Of a stretch of DNA of 64,000 bases, positions 27,190 through 37,519 are shown one piece after another. This DNA is from Methylobacterium sp. J-070. Lineage in GTDB: Bacteria; Pseudomonadota; Alphaproteobacteria; Rhizobiales; Beijerinckiaceae. Numbering within the stretch: the first letter of the stretch is position 1; the number at the start of each line of letters is the position of its first letter. The notes under the pieces are model-generated. The model was not told the DNA's origin and made no database searches. It saw only the letters and a list, made by a program, of their open reading frames with translations. The translations under genes were made by a program, and so were the position numbers. Location: NCBI RefSeq assembly GCF_022829385.1, contig NZ_JAKSXX010000122.1:36039-100038 (forward strand), given 5' to 3'.

Positions 27190-28825
27190 GCGCGGCCCGC
27201 TCGCGGTGGCGGCGGAGGGTTCCGGCGGGCTCCGGCTCGTCGCCCTCGACCCGGAGGCCCGCGCCCTCGGCCTGCGGCCCGGCGAGCCCCTCGGCCGGGT
27301 CCGGGCGCGGATCGGCGTGCCCCTCCAGGTCTACCCCGCCGATCCGGATGCCGACCGGGAAGCCCTGCTGCGGCTCTGCCGCTGGGCTTCGGGTTACGCG
27401 CCGCTCGTGGCGCCGTTCGGATCGGCGGAGGCTTCGGACGGGCTCTACATCGACGTCGCCGGGGCGAGCCACCTGCGCGGCGGCGAGGCGAACCTCCTCG
27501 CGGATCTTGCCGCCCGGCTCGACCGGGGCCGCATCCCGGCGCGGATCGCCCTCGCCGATACGCCCGGCGCTGCCTTCGCGCTGGCCCGCCACGGCGGGAC
27601 CGACCGGATCGTCGTGCCCCCGGGCGAGCCCGCTCCGGCTCTGCGGGAACTGCCCGTCGAGGCCCTGCGGCTCGATCCCGACATGGCCTCGGGCCTGCGG
27701 CGCCTCGGCCTGCGCCGGGTCGGCGAGCTCGACGCCCTCCCCCGCGGTCCCCTCGCCCGCCGCTTCGGCGAGATCCTGCTGCTGCGCCTCGACCAGGCCC
27801 TGGGGCGCCGACCGGAGCCGCTGACCCCCCTGGCGGAGGCGGCGGACTACGCCGCCCTGCGCGGCTTCCTCGATCCGATCGGCCGGCAATCGGACATCGT
27901 CCGGACCGCCCGGGACCTGATGGCGGAGCTCGTTCCCCGGCTGGAGCGGGACGGGCTCGGGGCCTGCGCCCTGCGCCTCGCCCTCCACCGGGTCGACGGC
28001 GCGGTGCGCGCCCTCGATCTCGGCCTGTCCCGCCCCGAGCGCTGCCCCGAGCGGGTCGCGGCCCTGGTCGCCCTGCGGCTCGACCGGCTGGGGGCCGGCC
28101 TCGATGCCGGCTTCGGCTTCGAGACGGTGACGCTCACCGTGACGGTGACGGGGGACATGCCGGCCCGCCAGACCGATCTCGGTGCCGCGGCCGAGGGCGA
28201 CGGGGTCGGGTTCCTGGCCGATGCCCTGGCGCAGCGCCTGGGGCGGGCGCTGCTGCGGCTCGAACCGCGGGCGAGCCACCTGCCGGAGCGGGCCGACCGG
28301 GGCCGGGTGTGGGTGGCCGGAGAGGGGGGAGGATCGTCGACGGGCGTGGGCGGTCGGATACACCCACGTCTTCCTCCCCCCTCTGCGGGGGAGGGTGGCC
28401 CGCGAAGCGGGTCGGGAGAGGGGAGCGACGGTGCAGAAGGCGGCTCGGCCTTCACGTCGGGCGAGCCCTTGCCTGAAGCGGCGCTCCCCTCTCCCCTCCT
28501 GCTTCGCAGGGTACCCTCCCCCTGGCCCGACCTCCTGCCGCCCCGGCCGCTGGTGCTCTTCCCCCGGGGCGAGGCCGCCCTCGACGTGCTCTCGACCGTC
28601 CCGGAAGGTCCGCCCCGGCGCTTCCGCTGGCGCGCGCAGATCCACCGGGTCGCCCATGCCGAGGGACCGGAGCGGATCGCCGCCGAATGGTGGCGCGAAC
28701 CCGGGCAGGACCGCGACTACTACCGCATCGAGTGCGAGGCCGGGCACCGGCTCTGGCTCTACCGCGACGGGCCGCACGCCCCCGATCGCCCGGCCGCTTG
28801 GTACGTCCACGGGCTGTTCGCGTGA
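27116..28825 (+). CDS. imuB: ImuB, non-catalytic Y-family polymerase homologue
   Basis: A 569-aa mutasome scaffold that links DnaE2 to the sliding clamp. The palm region lacks the acidic catalytic residues of UmuC/DinB. There is a helix-hairpin-helix part ([19 protein letters not shown]) and the C-terminal [12 protein letters not shown] with [10 protein letters not shown], the ending typical of ImuB. Residues about 405-470 are unlike the family: low-complexity Pro/Gly/Ser sequence encoded by an inverted-repeat insertion that keeps the frame. The stop overlaps dnaE2 as GTGA. Confidence 0.92.
   Translation: MPRIVCICLSHWPVTRLRRAGLAPERGPLAVAAEGSGGLRLVALDPEARALGLRPGEPLGRVRARIGVPLQVYPADPDADREALLRLCRWASGYAPLVAPFGSAEASDGLYIDVAGASHLRGGEANLLADLAARLDRGRIPARIALADTPGAAFALARHGGTDRIVVPPGEPAPALRELPVEALRLDPDMASGLRRLGLRRVGELDALPRGPLARRFGEILLLRLDQALGRRPEPLTPLAEAADYAALRGFLDPIGRQSDIVRTARDLMAELVPRLERDGLGACALRLALHRVDGAVRALDLGLSRPERCPERVAALVALRLDRLGAGLDAGFGFETVTLTVTVTGDMPARQTDLGAAAEGDGVGFLADALAQRLGRALLRLEPRASHLPERADRGRVWVAGEGGGSSTGVGGRIHPRLPPPSAGEGGPRSGSGEGSDGAEGGSAFTSGEPLPEAALPSPLLLRRVPSPWPDLLPPRPLVLFPRGEAALDVLSTVPEGPPRRFRWRAQIHRVAHAEGPERIAAEWWREPGQDRDYYRIECEAGHRLWLYRDGPHAPDRPAAWYVHGLFA
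28388..28521. repeat. inverted pair of a 40-bp repeat inserted inside imuB
   Basis: A 40-bp unit at 28388-28427 (contains GAGAGGGGAGCG and GCGAAGC) recurs inverted at 28482-28521 with about six mismatches. The inner 14 bp of the arms (28414-28427 and 28482-28495) are perfectly complementary, and a 54-bp loop separates them. Transcribed, it would form a long hairpin. This looks like the mobile intergenic repeats of high-GC alphaproteobacteria, here in a coding frame. Confidence 0.75.
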
Positions 28826-31800
28826 GCGGCTCCGGGATCCCCTTCGCCGAGCTCGCCGTCACCACGAACTTCTCGTTCCTGCACGGCGCCTCGCACCCGC
28901 AGGAATACGTCGTGCAGGCGGCGGCCTACGGCCTCAGGGCCATCGGCATCGCCGACCGCAACACCGTGTCGGGCGTGGTGCGGGCGCACGCGGCGGCGCA
29001 GGCCCTGGAGGCGGACGGCGCCGTCATCCGGATCCTGCCGGGGGTGCGCCTCGTCACCGAGGAGGGGTTCGAGGCCGTCGCCTACCCGATGGACCGGGCG
29101 GCCTGGGGCCGCCTCTGCCGGCTGCTCACCCTGGGCAACCGGCGCGTCCGCAAGGGAGACTGCCGGTTCTCCTTCGCCGAGATGCTGGAGGCCGCCGAGG
29201 GGCAGGTGTTCATCGCCCTCCCCCCGGCCCGGCACCCTCCGGCAGGGTTCCGGGCGCGGCTGGAGGCGCTGGCCGCCGCCGCCCCGGGCCGGACCTGGCT
29301 CGGGGCGAGCCACACCCGGCGCGGCGACGAGCGGCGGCGCCTCGGGCTCCTCGCCGAACTGGGGGCGGCCTCGGGCGCCCCGATGGTCGCGGTCTCGGAC
29401 GCGCTCTACCACCATCCCGAGCGGCGCCCGCTCCAGGACGTGGTGGCGTGCATCCGCGAGGGCTGCCGGATCGCCGAGGCCGGCTACCGCCTGGAGGCCA
29501 ATGCCGAGCGCCACCTGAAGCCGCCCTCCGAGATGGCGCGGCTGTTCGCCGACCATCCGGAGGCCCTTGCCCGCACCGTGGAGATCGCGCAGGCCTGCGA
29601 CTTCCACCTCTCGCAGCTGCACTACGAGTATCCCGACGAGCCGGTGCCCCCCGGGCGCACGCCGCAGGAATACCTGGAGGAGAAGACCTGGGAGCGGGCG
29701 CGCTGGCGCTACGCCGGCGACATCCCGGCCTCCGTCGAGGCGACGCTCCGCGAGGAACTGCGGCTCATCGCCAAGATGAAGTATGCCCGCTACTTCCTGA
29801 CCCTGTTCGACGTGGTCGAGTTCGCCCGCGGCAAGGGGATCCTCTGCCAGGGCCGCGGCTCGGCGGCCAATTCCGCCGTGTGCTTCTGCCTCGGCATCAC
29901 CGCGGTGGACCCGTCGAAGCACCGGCTGCTCTTCGCCCGCTTCATCTCGGAGAACCGGGGCGAGCCCCCCGACATCGACGTCGATTTCGAGCATGCGCGC
30001 CGCGAGGAGGTGATCCAGCACCTCTACGCCCGCTACGGACGGGAGCGGGCCGCCCTCTGCGCCACCGTGATTCACTACCGCCCGCGCATGGCGATCCGCG
30101 AGGTCGGCAAGGTCCTGGGGCTGACCGAGGACGTGACGGCGGCGATCGCCGACACCGTCTGGGGCTCTTGGGGCACCGGCATGCCGGACCGGCACGTGCG
30201 CGAGGCCGGTCTCGACCCGGAGAACCCGGCGATCCGGCAGGCGCTCGACCTCGCCCACCAGCTGATCGGCTTCCCCCGCCACCTGTCGCAGCATGTCGGC
30301 GGCTTCGTGCTCACGCGGCTGCGCCTCGACGAGACCGTGCCGGTGGGCAACGGCGCCATGGCGGACCGGACCTTCATCGAGTGGGACAAGGACGACATCG
30401 ACGCCATCGGCCTGATGAAGGTCGACGTGCTGGCGCTCGGCATGCTGACCTGCCTCAAGCGCGGCCTCGAATTCCTGGAGAAGGACCACGGCGACTTCTA
30501 CGAGACGCTGGCCGACCTGCCCCAGGAGGACCCCGCCACCTACGCGATGCTGGCGAAGGCCGATTCCGTCGGCGTGTTCCAGGTCGAGAGCCGGGCGCAG
30601 ATGTCGATGCTGCCCCGCCTCAAGCCCAAGGAGTTCTACGACCTCGTGGTGCAGGTGGCGATCGTGCGCCCCGGCCCGATCCAGGGCGACATGGTCCACC
30701 CCTACCTGCGCCGGCGCTCGGGGATCGACCCGGTGGAATACCCGGCCCCGCATCCGGACCACGGGCCGGCGGACGAGCTGAAGGAGGTTCTCCAAAAGAC
30801 ATACGGCGTGCCCCTGTTCCAGGAGCACGCCATGCAGATCGCCATCACGGCGGCGGGCTTCTCACCGGCGGAGGCGGACGGGCTGCGCCGGGCGATGGCG
30901 ACCTTCCGCCATGTCGGCTCGATCGGCGGCTTCCAGGACAAGTTCGTCGGCGGCATGACCCGCCGGGGCTACCCGCAGGACTTCGCCGAGCGCTGCTTCG
31001 CGCAGATCCGGGGCTTCTCCACCTACGGCTTCCCGGAGAGCCACGCGGCGAGCTTCGCGCTCCTCGTCTACGCCTCGGCCTGGATGAAGTGCCGGCACCC
31101 CGACGTCTTCCTGGCGGCGATCCTCAACGCCCAGCCGATGGGCTTCTACCAGCCGGCCCAGCTGGTGCGGGACGCCCGCGCCCACGGAGTCGAGGTCCGG
31201 GGCGTCTGCGTCAACGCCAGCGACTGGGACTGCACCCTGGAGCCGGCCGCGGATCCGCCCCCCGAGGCGCCGCACCGGCTGGCCGTGCGGATCGGCCTGC
31301 GGCAGGTGCGGGGCCTGCCCGAGGCCGCGATGCGCCGGCTCGTGCGGCTGCGGGCCAACGGCTATGCCAGCATCGAAGGCCTGCAGGCCTCCCTCGCCCT
31401 GCCCCGCAACGCCCTGGAGCGGCTGGCCGAGGCCGACGCGTTCCGGTCGCTCGGCCTCGACCGGCGCGCCGCCCTGTGGATGGTCCGCACCCTGGAGGGA
31501 ACCTCGGCGCGCACGGCCGCCCGGGCGGACGCGAGCGAGCGCCGGGCCCACCTGCTGGACGCGCCCCTGCCGCTCTTCGCCTGGCACGCCGACGACGGCC
31601 TGTTCCGGCACGAGCCGGCGGTGGACCTCCCGGCCCTGCCCCTGCCCGAGGCGGTGGCGGAGGATTACGCCGCCACCGGCCTTTCGCTGCAGGGGCACCC
31701 GGTCGCCTTCTTCCGGGGGCGGCTCGCCCGGATCGGCGCGATCCCGGCCCGGGCCCATCTCGATCCGGCCCTGCCCCAGGGCGCCCGGGTCACGGTGGCG

Positions 31801-32127
31801 GGCCTCGTGCTGATCCGCCAGCGGCCGGGCACCGCCAAGGGCGTGGTGTTCCTGACCCTGGAGGACGAGACCGGCATCGCCAACGTGATCGTCTGGAAGG
31901 CGGTGTTCGAGGCGAACCGCCGGGCCGCCATGCAGGCCCGGTTCCTGGCCGTGCGCGGCCGGGTGCAGCGGGCGGACGGCGTTGTCCACCTCGTGGCCGA
32001 GGGGTTTCGCGATCTCACCGAATCCCTGCGCGACCTGCGCGCCGCCGGGATGCGGCTGCCGCCCGAGACCACGGATTTCGGCACGCCCCCGGACCGGCGC
32101 GTGTATCCCAGCCGGGACTTTCACTGA
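28822..32127 (+). CDS. dnaE2: error-prone DNA polymerase DnaE2
   Basis: A 1101-aa C-family polymerase that extends past lesions with ImuB. GTG 28822 overlaps the imuB stop. Visible blocks are the N-terminal PHP domain ([15 protein letters not shown]), [14 protein letters not shown], the catalytic [51 protein letters not shown], and a C-terminal OB fold ([20 protein letters not shown]). Length is as expected for DnaE2 (shorter than replicative DnaE). It is in one SOS operon with imuA and imuB. Confidence 0.95.
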   Translation: MSGSGIPFAELAVTTNFSFLHGASHPQEYVVQAAAYGLRAIGIADRNTVSGVVRAHAAAQALEADGAVIRILPGVRLVTEEGFEAVAYPMDRAAWGRLCRLLTLGNRRVRKGDCRFSFAEMLEAAEGQVFIALPPARHPPAGFRARLEALAAAAPGRTWLGASHTRRGDERRRLGLLAELGAASGAPMVAVSDALYHHPERRPLQDVVACIREGCRIAEAGYRLEANAERHLKPPSEMARLFADHPEALARTVEIAQACDFHLSQLHYEYPDEPVPPGRTPQEYLEEKTWERARWRYAGDIPASVEATLREELRLIAKMKYARYFLTLFDVVEFARGKGILCQGRGSAANSAVCFCLGITAVDPSKHRLLFARFISENRGEPPDIDVDFEHARREEVIQHLYARYGRERAALCATVIHYRPRMAIREVGKVLGLTEDVTAAIADTVWGSWGTGMPDRHVREAGLDPENPAIRQALDLAHQLIGFPRHLSQHVGGFVLTRLRLDETVPVGNGAMADRTFIEWDKDDIDAIGLMKVDVLALGMLTCLKRGLEFLEKDHGDFYETLADLPQEDPATYAMLAKADSVGVFQVESRAQMSMLPRLKPKEFYDLVVQVAIVRPGPIQGDMVHPYLRRRSGIDPVEYPAPHPDHGPADELKEVLQKTYGVPLFQEHAMQIAITAAGFSPAEADGLRRAMATFRHVGSIGGFQDKFVGGMTRRGYPQDFAERCFAQIRGFSTYGFPESHAASFALLVYASAWMKCRHPDVFLAAILNAQPMGFYQPAQLVRDARAHGVEVRGVCVNASDWDCTLEPAADPPPEAPHRLAVRIGLRQVRGLPEAAMRRLVRLRANGYASIEGLQASLALPRNALERLAEADAFRSLGLDRRAALWMVRTLEGTSARTAARADASERRAHLLDAPLPLFAWHADDGLFRHEPAVDLPALPLPEAVAEDYAATGLSLQGHPVAFFRGRLARIGAIPARAHLDPALPQGARVTVAGLVLIRQRPGTAKGVVFLTLEDETGIANVIVWKAVFEANRRAAMQARFLAVRGRVQRADGVVHLVAEGFRDLTESLRDLRAAGMRLPPETTDFGTPPDRRVYPSRDFH

Positions 32128-32405
32128 CCGGTCCCGGCTGCGGGGCTGCCGTCCTCGCGCGGGCCGTCGCCGCGCGCGGGATCACGGGGCGGGTTGCCTC
32201 AGCCGAAGGCTTCGGAGGGAGACGAGGAGGTCCGCCGACCGCCGGCGCTGCCCCGATGCGGCGTTCTGTCTGTCCGTTTCCGAGGCCAAATCGCGGCGCC
32301 CCGAAACCGATCGCGATATCGTCCGTTAAGGTTGCTGCCTGCGTCCTTGCAGGCATCAGCCGATTGCCGGAGGTGACGAACGCCGGGCATGGAAGAGCAG
32401 CTTCG

Positions 32406-33527
32406 ATGGAACAGCCCGACGCTTGGCATCAGACGGACCGGCTCGATGCGGAGCAGGGCAAGGGCGATCCGTTCGCCGCCGCCGTCCGCGCCACGCGGAT
32501 GGCGATGATCATCACCAATCCGCGCCTGGACGACAACCCGATCGTCTACGCCAACGACGCCTTCCTGCGGATGAGCGGCTATGCCCGGTCCGAGGTGCTC
32601 GGCCGGAACTGCCGGTTCCTCCAGGGCGCGGACACCGACCGCGGCGCCGTCGCGCTGATCCGCGAGGCCGTCGCGGCCGAGACCGACATCGCCATCGACG
32701 TGCTGAACTACCGCAAGGACGGGACGCCGTTCTGGAATGCGCTGTATCTCAGCCCCGTGACCAACGAGGCCGGCGCGGTGCTGTTCTTCTTCGCCTCGCA
32801 GCTCGACGTGACCGATCGCGTGGACGCGCATCTGCGGATCCAGCACGAGAAGGATCATTTCGAGGCCGAGGTCGCCCGGCGGACCCGCGACCTGACCGAG
32901 GCCCTCGCGGCGCAGACCATGCTGGTCCACGAGGTCGACCACCGGGTCAAGAACAACCTCCAGATGATCGCGGCGCTGCTGTCCATGCAGACCCGGGCGA
33001 TCACCGATCCCGCCGCCCGCGCCGCCATGGAGTCGATGCTGACCCGGGTGGAGGCCCTTGGCACGGTGCACCGCCGGCTCTACCAGTCCAACGACGTCGA
33101 GCGGTTCGACGTGGCCGAATTCGCCCGCGACCTCGCCACCGACCTGGTCCGCGGTTCCGGAACAGACCGCATCCGCCTGCATCTCGACCTGGAAACCGTG
33201 GAGATCCCGGTCGCCAAGGCGCCGCCGGTGGCCCTGATGATGAACGAGCTGATCACCAACGCCCTCAAGCACGCCTTCCCGGACGACCGCGCCGGCCGGC
33301 TCTCCGTGACGGTGGCGCCGGACAAGACGTACTTCACCATCAAGATCGCCGATGACGGCGTCGGCATGCCGGTCCAGATCATGGAGCAGCGCTCCTTCGG
33401 CAAGCGGCTGATCGGCACCCTCTGCCGCCAGCTCAGCGCCAGCATCGCCTGGCAGACCAACGATCCCGGCACCCTCGTCAACATCCACTTGCCGCGCGAG
33501 ATGGCCGGCAGTCCGGAGGCACCGTGA
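32406..33527 (+). CDS. LOV-domain blue-light histidine kinase, HisKA_2 type
   Basis: A 373-aa soluble kinase. Residues about 22-140 are a LOV/PAS domain with GRNCRFLQ, whose Cys69 would form the FMN adduct in blue light, and NYRKDGTPFWN. A helical linker follows, then a HisKA_2 box (EVDHRVKNNLQMIAALL, phospho-acceptor His179) and a HATPase (NELITNALKHAF, DDGVGMP). The architecture matches LOV-HKs that control general stress responses in related bacteria. Its partner receiver overlaps by 4 nt. Confidence 0.9.
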   Translation: MEQPDAWHQTDRLDAEQGKGDPFAAAVRATRMAMIITNPRLDDNPIVYANDAFLRMSGYARSEVLGRNCRFLQGADTDRGAVALIREAVAAETDIAIDVLNYRKDGTPFWNALYLSPVTNEAGAVLFFFASQLDVTDRVDAHLRIQHEKDHFEAEVARRTRDLTEALAAQTMLVHEVDHRVKNNLQMIAALLSMQTRAITDPAARAAMESMLTRVEALGTVHRRLYQSNDVERFDVAEFARDLATDLVRGSGTDRIRLHLDLETVEIPVAKAPPVALMMNELITNALKHAFPDDRAGRLSVTVAPDKTYFTIKIADDGVGMPVQIMEQRSFGKRLIGTLCRQLSASIAWQTNDPGTLVNIHLPREMAGSPEAP

Positions 33528-33973
33528 GCGAGCCACTGCGGATTCTCGTCGTCGAGGATGAAGCCCCTATCCTGATGCAGATCGAGATGATGCTGGAGGA
33601 TGCCGGCCACTGCGTCGTGGGCACCGCCGTGACCGCGAGCGAGGCCATCGCGCTGATCCCCGCGGTGCGGCCCGAGCTGGTCCTCATCGACCTGCGCCTC
33701 GGCGACGGCTCCTCGGGCATCGACGTGGCGCATGCCGTGCGCGACCTCGGCGGCATCACCGCCGCGTTCATGACCGCCAATGCCCGGGCCCTCTCCGACG
33801 ACATGGAGGGCGCCACGGCGGTGATCGCCAAACCCTTCTCCGGCAAGGTGCTGGAGGCGTCCCTGGCCTATCTCGAGGATTGCGTGCGCCGGCCGCCCCC
33901 GGTCGAGCAGGTGCCCCAGGGGATGCGGGTCGCGCCGAATTGGCTGGCGAGCTTTGCCGAGATGCGGACCTGA
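33524..33973 (+). CDS. single-domain response regulator
   Basis: A 149-aa CheY-like receiver with acidic pocket VVEDEAP, phospho-Asp in LVLIDLRLGDGSSG, switch residue Thr in FMTANA and Lys in VIAKPFSG, plus a 25-residue tail with no output domain. It overlaps the LOV kinase gene (GTGA) and is its likely partner. The output would be by protein interaction, for example with a PhyR-like or other kinase pathway, which is inference. Confidence 0.9.
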   Translation: MSEPLRILVVEDEAPILMQIEMMLEDAGHCVVGTAVTASEAIALIPAVRPELVLIDLRLGDGSSGIDVAHAVRDLGGITAAFMTANARALSDDMEGATAVIAKPFSGKVLEASLAYLEDCVRRPPPVEQVPQGMRVAPNWLASFAEMRT

Positions 33974-34011
33974 CCCCTCGACAGGTCCCGCGACCCGCGT
34001 AGAGTGCGGCC

Positions 34012-34524
34012 ATGCTTGCCTCTGCCCCGCCGCGTCCCGTCCCCGCCGCCCCCCTGGGCCCCCTGCGTTCGGCGGGGCCGCGGCTCCTGACCGGGCTCCT
34101 CCTAGCGGGCCTCCTCCTCGGCGGCCCTGCCCGGGCCGATACCTGCGACGACCTCGCCCGGCAGATCGCCGGTGCCATCGGCGGCAAGGTCGGCCGGCGC
34201 GCCGGCCCGAGCATCGACATCCGTCTCGCCGGCCCGATCAAGCTCGACGTGACCTGCCGGGCCGAGCCGATCGTGCAGGCGACCTCCGCGGAGGCCGCCC
34301 CCTCGGCGACCTTCTTCCGCGACCTGTCGGTGGCCTCCGAGATCCTGATCGGCGAACCGGCCGCGACCGTCGAGCCGATCATCGCCAACGCCTATCGGAC
34401 GTCGCTGTCGGAGCGGCGCAAGTCGTTCATCCAGCAGAGCGGCTGGTCGGCCTCCTGCTACACCGACCCGGGCAGCACCACGATGCGCACCCTCTGCTCG
34501 GTGGGGCGCATCCCGCCGGGCTAG
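34012..34524 (+). CDS. unknown secreted protein
   Basis: A 170-aa protein with a long N-terminal region ending in a signal-like segment (LLTGLLLAGLLLGGPARAD), then a soluble domain with cysteines (ADTCDDLARQI, DVTCRAEP, SASCYTD, RTLCSVGRI), probably two disulfides. No family is recognised. It stands alone after the LOV two-component pair. Confidence 0.7.
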   Translation: MLASAPPRPVPAAPLGPLRSAGPRLLTGLLLAGLLLGGPARADTCDDLARQIAGAIGGKVGRRAGPSIDIRLAGPIKLDVTCRAEPIVQATSAEAAPSATFFRDLSVASEILIGEPAATVEPIIANAYRTSLSERRKSFIQQSGWSASCYTDPGSTTMRTLCSVGRIPPG

Positions 34525-34635
34525 GCCTCCTCGACCGGCGCGCGGGTCGGCGGGATCCGCCGGGCCGGGCAGCCCCGGCTCCGGCCTCGCCTGCGCGCCG
34601 GCCGATCTCCGCGCTCCCTGCGGGCGCCGGGCCGG

Positions 34636-35175
34636 TCAGTACTCGATCACGTCCTCGAGCGCGTAGTGCTTCACGGTCTTCCGGTTGGCGATCAGCTCGT
34701 CCACCGTCGGCTCCCCCTTCAGCGCGCGGGCGATGGCGAGCTTGGTCGCCTCGTAGTTGGTCCGGTAGAGGTCCTTCAGGTCGAGGTTGTCGTCCTCGGC
34801 GCAGCGCGGGTCGAGCCAGATCATGATGATCATGCACAGCTCGTCGAGCCCGTCCTTCGGCAGAACGCCCTCGATGATGCAATCCACGATGGCGTCGCCG
34901 GTGGCCGCCTGGACCACGCCGCCGAGCAGCTCGACGTACTCGGCCGTGTGGATCGTGGCCTTGGTGGTCATCATCGTGGCCGGGCGCACCAGCTGGTTGA
35001 GGTCGCGCACCACGAACATCCGGGTATGGCCCTGCACCTGCCCCATCATCGACGCGAAGGCCTGACCCACGGGGCCGCGCACCGAGCCGATCAGCACCTC
35101 CGGCATCGCGTCGGTGTACTGGCCCTCGGCCGCCAGCACCGTGGCCTCGCCCGTGCGGAACCAGATCTCTTGCAT
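34636..35175 (-). CDS. formaldehyde-activating enzyme paralogue (Fae-like)
   Basis: A 179-aa protein related to Fae, which condenses formaldehyde with tetrahydromethanopterin. The fold signatures are VLIGSVRGPVGQAFASMM, PATMMTTKATIHTAEYVELL and TNYEATKLAIARALKGEP. By eye alignment the catalytic His of Fae (AHIDLIIG) is replaced by Met24 and three residues are inserted before it. It is therefore likely one of the Fae homologues of methylotrophs with a different or unknown role. It supports a Methylobacterium-type host. Confidence 0.85.
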   Translation of the reverse strand: MQEIWFRTGEATVLAAEGQYTDAMPEVLIGSVRGPVGQAFASMMGQVQGHTRMFVVRDLNQLVRPATMMTTKATIHTAEYVELLGGVVQAATGDAIVDCIIEGVLPKDGLDELCMIIMIWLDPRCAEDDNLDLKDLYRTNYEATKLAIARALKGEPTVDELIANRKTVKHYALEDVIEY

Positions 35176-35237
35176 GTGTCGACTCCACCGTATCGGAAGC
35201 CCCGGGAGACATCATCGGATCGCGCGCGTCAATCGGC

Positions 35238-36479
35238 TCAGAGCAGGCCGACTCCGTCGAGGACGCCGACCATCGCGAAGGCGATCGTGACGCCGGAGAC
35301 GGCGTAGACCACCCACTTGTAGGCGCCCTCCACCCTCTGTCCCGGCGGCAGCGCCCGGGTGGCGAGCAGGATCAGGAGGCCGAGGGCCAGCGGCAGGAGC
35401 AGCGCGTTCATCACCTCCACGGCGATGTTGAGGGCCACGAGGTTCGGCACAAGCTGGACCGCCCCCGCCCCCGCGCCGACGGCCAGCGCGAACGCGCCGT
35501 AGAAGGCCGGCGCCTCCCGGGGCGACTGCTCCAGCGAGTGCGGCCGGCCGGTGACGTCGCCGAAGCCCCAGGCGAGGGCCAGGGCCACGACGTTCAGCGC
35601 CACGAAGGCCGCCGCGAGGATCCCGATCCCGAACACGACCTGCCCGAGCCACGGCCCCAGGGCCGGCGTGAAGGCGCCCGCGAGGTCGCCCACGGTCTGC
35701 AGACCGTCCTTGGTGCCCTGCCCGGCCCGGCCGATCGTGGCCGCGGCCGCGATCAGGATCGCCCCCATCACGCATTGCGAGACCACCGCACCCACGAGGG
35801 TGTCGAGCCGCGAGCGCCGCGCGTGCTCCCAGCCGAGGCCTTTGTCGACGATCGCCGACTGCTGATAGAAGATCATCCACGGCATGATCACCGCACCGAT
35901 GTTGGCGGCGATCAGCACCCGGTACTGGCCGTCGCCGAGCGGAAGGTGCCCGAAGGAGGCGACGATCTCCCCGAGCTTCGGCCGCGCCGCGACGGCGAGC
36001 CCGATGAAGACCAGCTCGAACAGGCCGACCGCGATCGCCACGACCTCGACGCGCCGGTAGCTCCCGGTGAAGACCAGCCCGAGGAGCAGGGCCGCCGGCA
36101 GCCCGAGGCTCGCGAGCCGCGGCACCCCGAACAGGTCGCCGATGCCGGCGATGCCGGAGAACTCGGTGACGATGGCGCCGATCCCGGCGACCACGAGGCC
36201 CCCGTAGGAGATCCAGGCCCAGACCGGCCCGTAATGCGCCCGGATGAGTTCGCCGTGGCCGCGGCCCGTGGCGGTCCCGAGCCGGACCGTCAGTTCCTGG
36301 ACGACGTAGAGGATCGGCACCAGCAGGATCTGCAGGAGCAGCAGCGAGTAGCCCCAGCGCGCCCCGCTCTGGGCCGCCGTGATCAGGCTGCCGACATCCG
36401 TATCGGCGAGCATCACGACCAGTCCGGGACCGGCGGCCTTGAGGAACGCGGACAAGCGAGGCAGGGAAGCGCTGGGCAC
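35238..36479 (-). CDS. NRAMP-related divalent metal transporter
   Basis: A 413-aa integral membrane protein with about 11 spans, from GTG 36479 (an ATG at 36572 would add 31 residues but overlaps a divergent gene). The TM1 motif of NRAMP Mn/Fe carriers, DPGN, is here DTDVG (from residue 26). The TM6 MPH motif is MPWMIFYQQSA. Such changes occur in NRAMP-related clades that move Mg2+ or other ions rather than Mn2+; substrate is therefore open. Confidence 0.85.
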   Translation of the reverse strand: MPSASLPRLSAFLKAAGPGLVVMLADTDVGSLITAAQSGARWGYSLLLLQILLVPILYVVQELTVRLGTATGRGHGELIRAHYGPVWAWISYGGLVVAGIGAIVTEFSGIAGIGDLFGVPRLASLGLPAALLLGLVFTGSYRRVEVVAIAVGLFELVFIGLAVAARPKLGEIVASFGHLPLGDGQYRVLIAANIGAVIMPWMIFYQQSAIVDKGLGWEHARRSRLDTLVGAVVSQCVMGAILIAAAATIGRAGQGTKDGLQTVGDLAGAFTPALGPWLGQVVFGIGILAAAFVALNVVALALAWGFGDVTGRPHSLEQSPREAPAFYGAFALAVGAGAGAVQLVPNLVALNIAVEVMNALLLPLALGLLILLATRALPPGQRVEGAYKWVVYAVSGVTIAFAMVGVLDGVGLL

Positions 36480-36558
36480 GGCCCGGGAACAGTTCCGGGC
36501 GGAGGCAGTTCCGGCGGGCGCCTGCGGCGTTTTCCCGGGACACGCGGAGGAATGTGGG

Positions 36559-36774
36559 ATGGCGGAGAGCACGGATCGGGGCTCCGGCTGGAGCCTTCAG
36601 GCGAGCGCCGTGCCCGGCGGGGTGCGCCTGGAACTCGCCCTGTCCGACCTCGGCGGCGGCCCGGTCACCGCCGCGATCGTTCTGGACCGGTCGGAGGCCC
36701 GGGCCTTCGCCCGCGCCCTGCTGGCGGCGGCCGGGGACGCGGCCGAGCGCACGTTCCCGAAGCCGGACGCCTGA
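36559..36774 (+). CDS. small conserved hypothetical protein
   Basis: A 71-aa protein from ATG 36559 with GGAGG upstream. It has beta-rich WSLQASAVPGGVRLELALSD and a helix RSEARAFARALLAAAGDAAE. Not exported. Divergent from the NRAMP-like gene. Function unknown. Confidence 0.65.
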   Translation: MAESTDRGSGWSLQASAVPGGVRLELALSDLGGGPVTAAIVLDRSEARAFARALLAAAGDAAERTFPKPDA

Positions 36775-36803
36775 CCGGCGGCGAGCCCGCCGCGGGGCCG
36801 GGA

Positions 36804-37301
36804 TCAGCGCAGGATCTGACCCGGGTTGCGGCCCGGCAGCCGCGGCACGACGGTGCCGCGCTTCTCGATCGGCGCGTCGCAGGCATAGGCGAACTCGGAC
36901 TTCAGCGGATCGAACACGGTCTCGCCGGTGATCCGGCAATCCTCGCGCACCGTCTCGTCGAGATAGGCCCGGGCGGCGGTGCGGAAGCGCTTGACGCGGG
37001 TCGCCTGCGGGTCCGGATCGATCCGGATCTCGCTCAGATTGCAGCCGGCATATTCGCGCAGGGCGTTGGACACGATCAGCATCCGGCGCAATTGCCGGTT
37101 GTCGTAGACCTCGTAGGGTTCCTTGCAGCCGATCGTCACCACCTGCGGGGTGAGCGCCACGTAGTTCCGCGAGATGTAGGAGAAGCCCGTGGCGTTGCAG
37201 CCGGCGAGCGCGACCGCGACGGTGACGGCTCCGAGGGCGACGGGGCCGCGGGCGATCCGCCGGAGGGGCCGCAGAGCTGCGGGTCGTCGCATCCTCGTCA
37301 T
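36804..37301 (-). CDS. lipoprotein, unknown
   Basis: About 165 aa from ATG 37301: positively charged start, hydrophobic stretch and lipobox VALAGC. The mature part has four cysteines ([44 protein letters not shown]). No family recognised. It is divergent from lexA, and its upstream region overlaps the LexA boxes, so LexA might also touch it. Confidence 0.75.
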   Translation of the reverse strand: MTRMRRPAALRPLRRIARGPVALGAVTVAVALAGCNATGFSYISRNYVALTPQVVTIGCKEPYEVYDNRQLRRMLIVSNALREYAGCNLSEIRIDPDPQATRVKRFRTAARAYLDETVREDCRITGETVFDPLKSEFAYACDAPIEKRGTVVPRLPGRNPGQILR

Positions 37302-37434
37302 CCCAGCCCGCATCCCGGATCCGCCCGCTCCCACGGGCAGCGGGATGCATTGAAACGGCTCCGCTTGTGCCGTCAATGCGTTTCTCGCCGCGCCGGACCC
37401 GTCGCATCGCGAGCGTGGCCGTATCGCACTTGCG

Positions 37435-37473
37435 GAACACTTGCGGAACGTTTAACCTGTTCGTGATTTGTTT
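37435..37473 (+). promoter_or_regulatory. two LexA boxes upstream of lexA
   Basis: GAAC-N7-GAAC at 37435-37449 is an exact operator in the inverse orientation. GTTC-N7-GTTT at 37459-37473 is a second with one mismatch. Together they lie 46-85 bp before the lexA start, fitting autoregulation. Confidence 0.85.
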
Positions 37474-37519
37474 CCGCGACCGTCCCGGGGCGGTCCGCTC
37501 AGCCACGAGGCCCCCTTCG

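Noticed and set aside
28182..32405. Long plus-strand frame running from imuB through dnaE2 into the LOV kinase
   Set aside because: Only the part from 32406 is real; upstream it is an out-of-frame reading of imuB and dnaE2, and real family blocks lie in the other frame.
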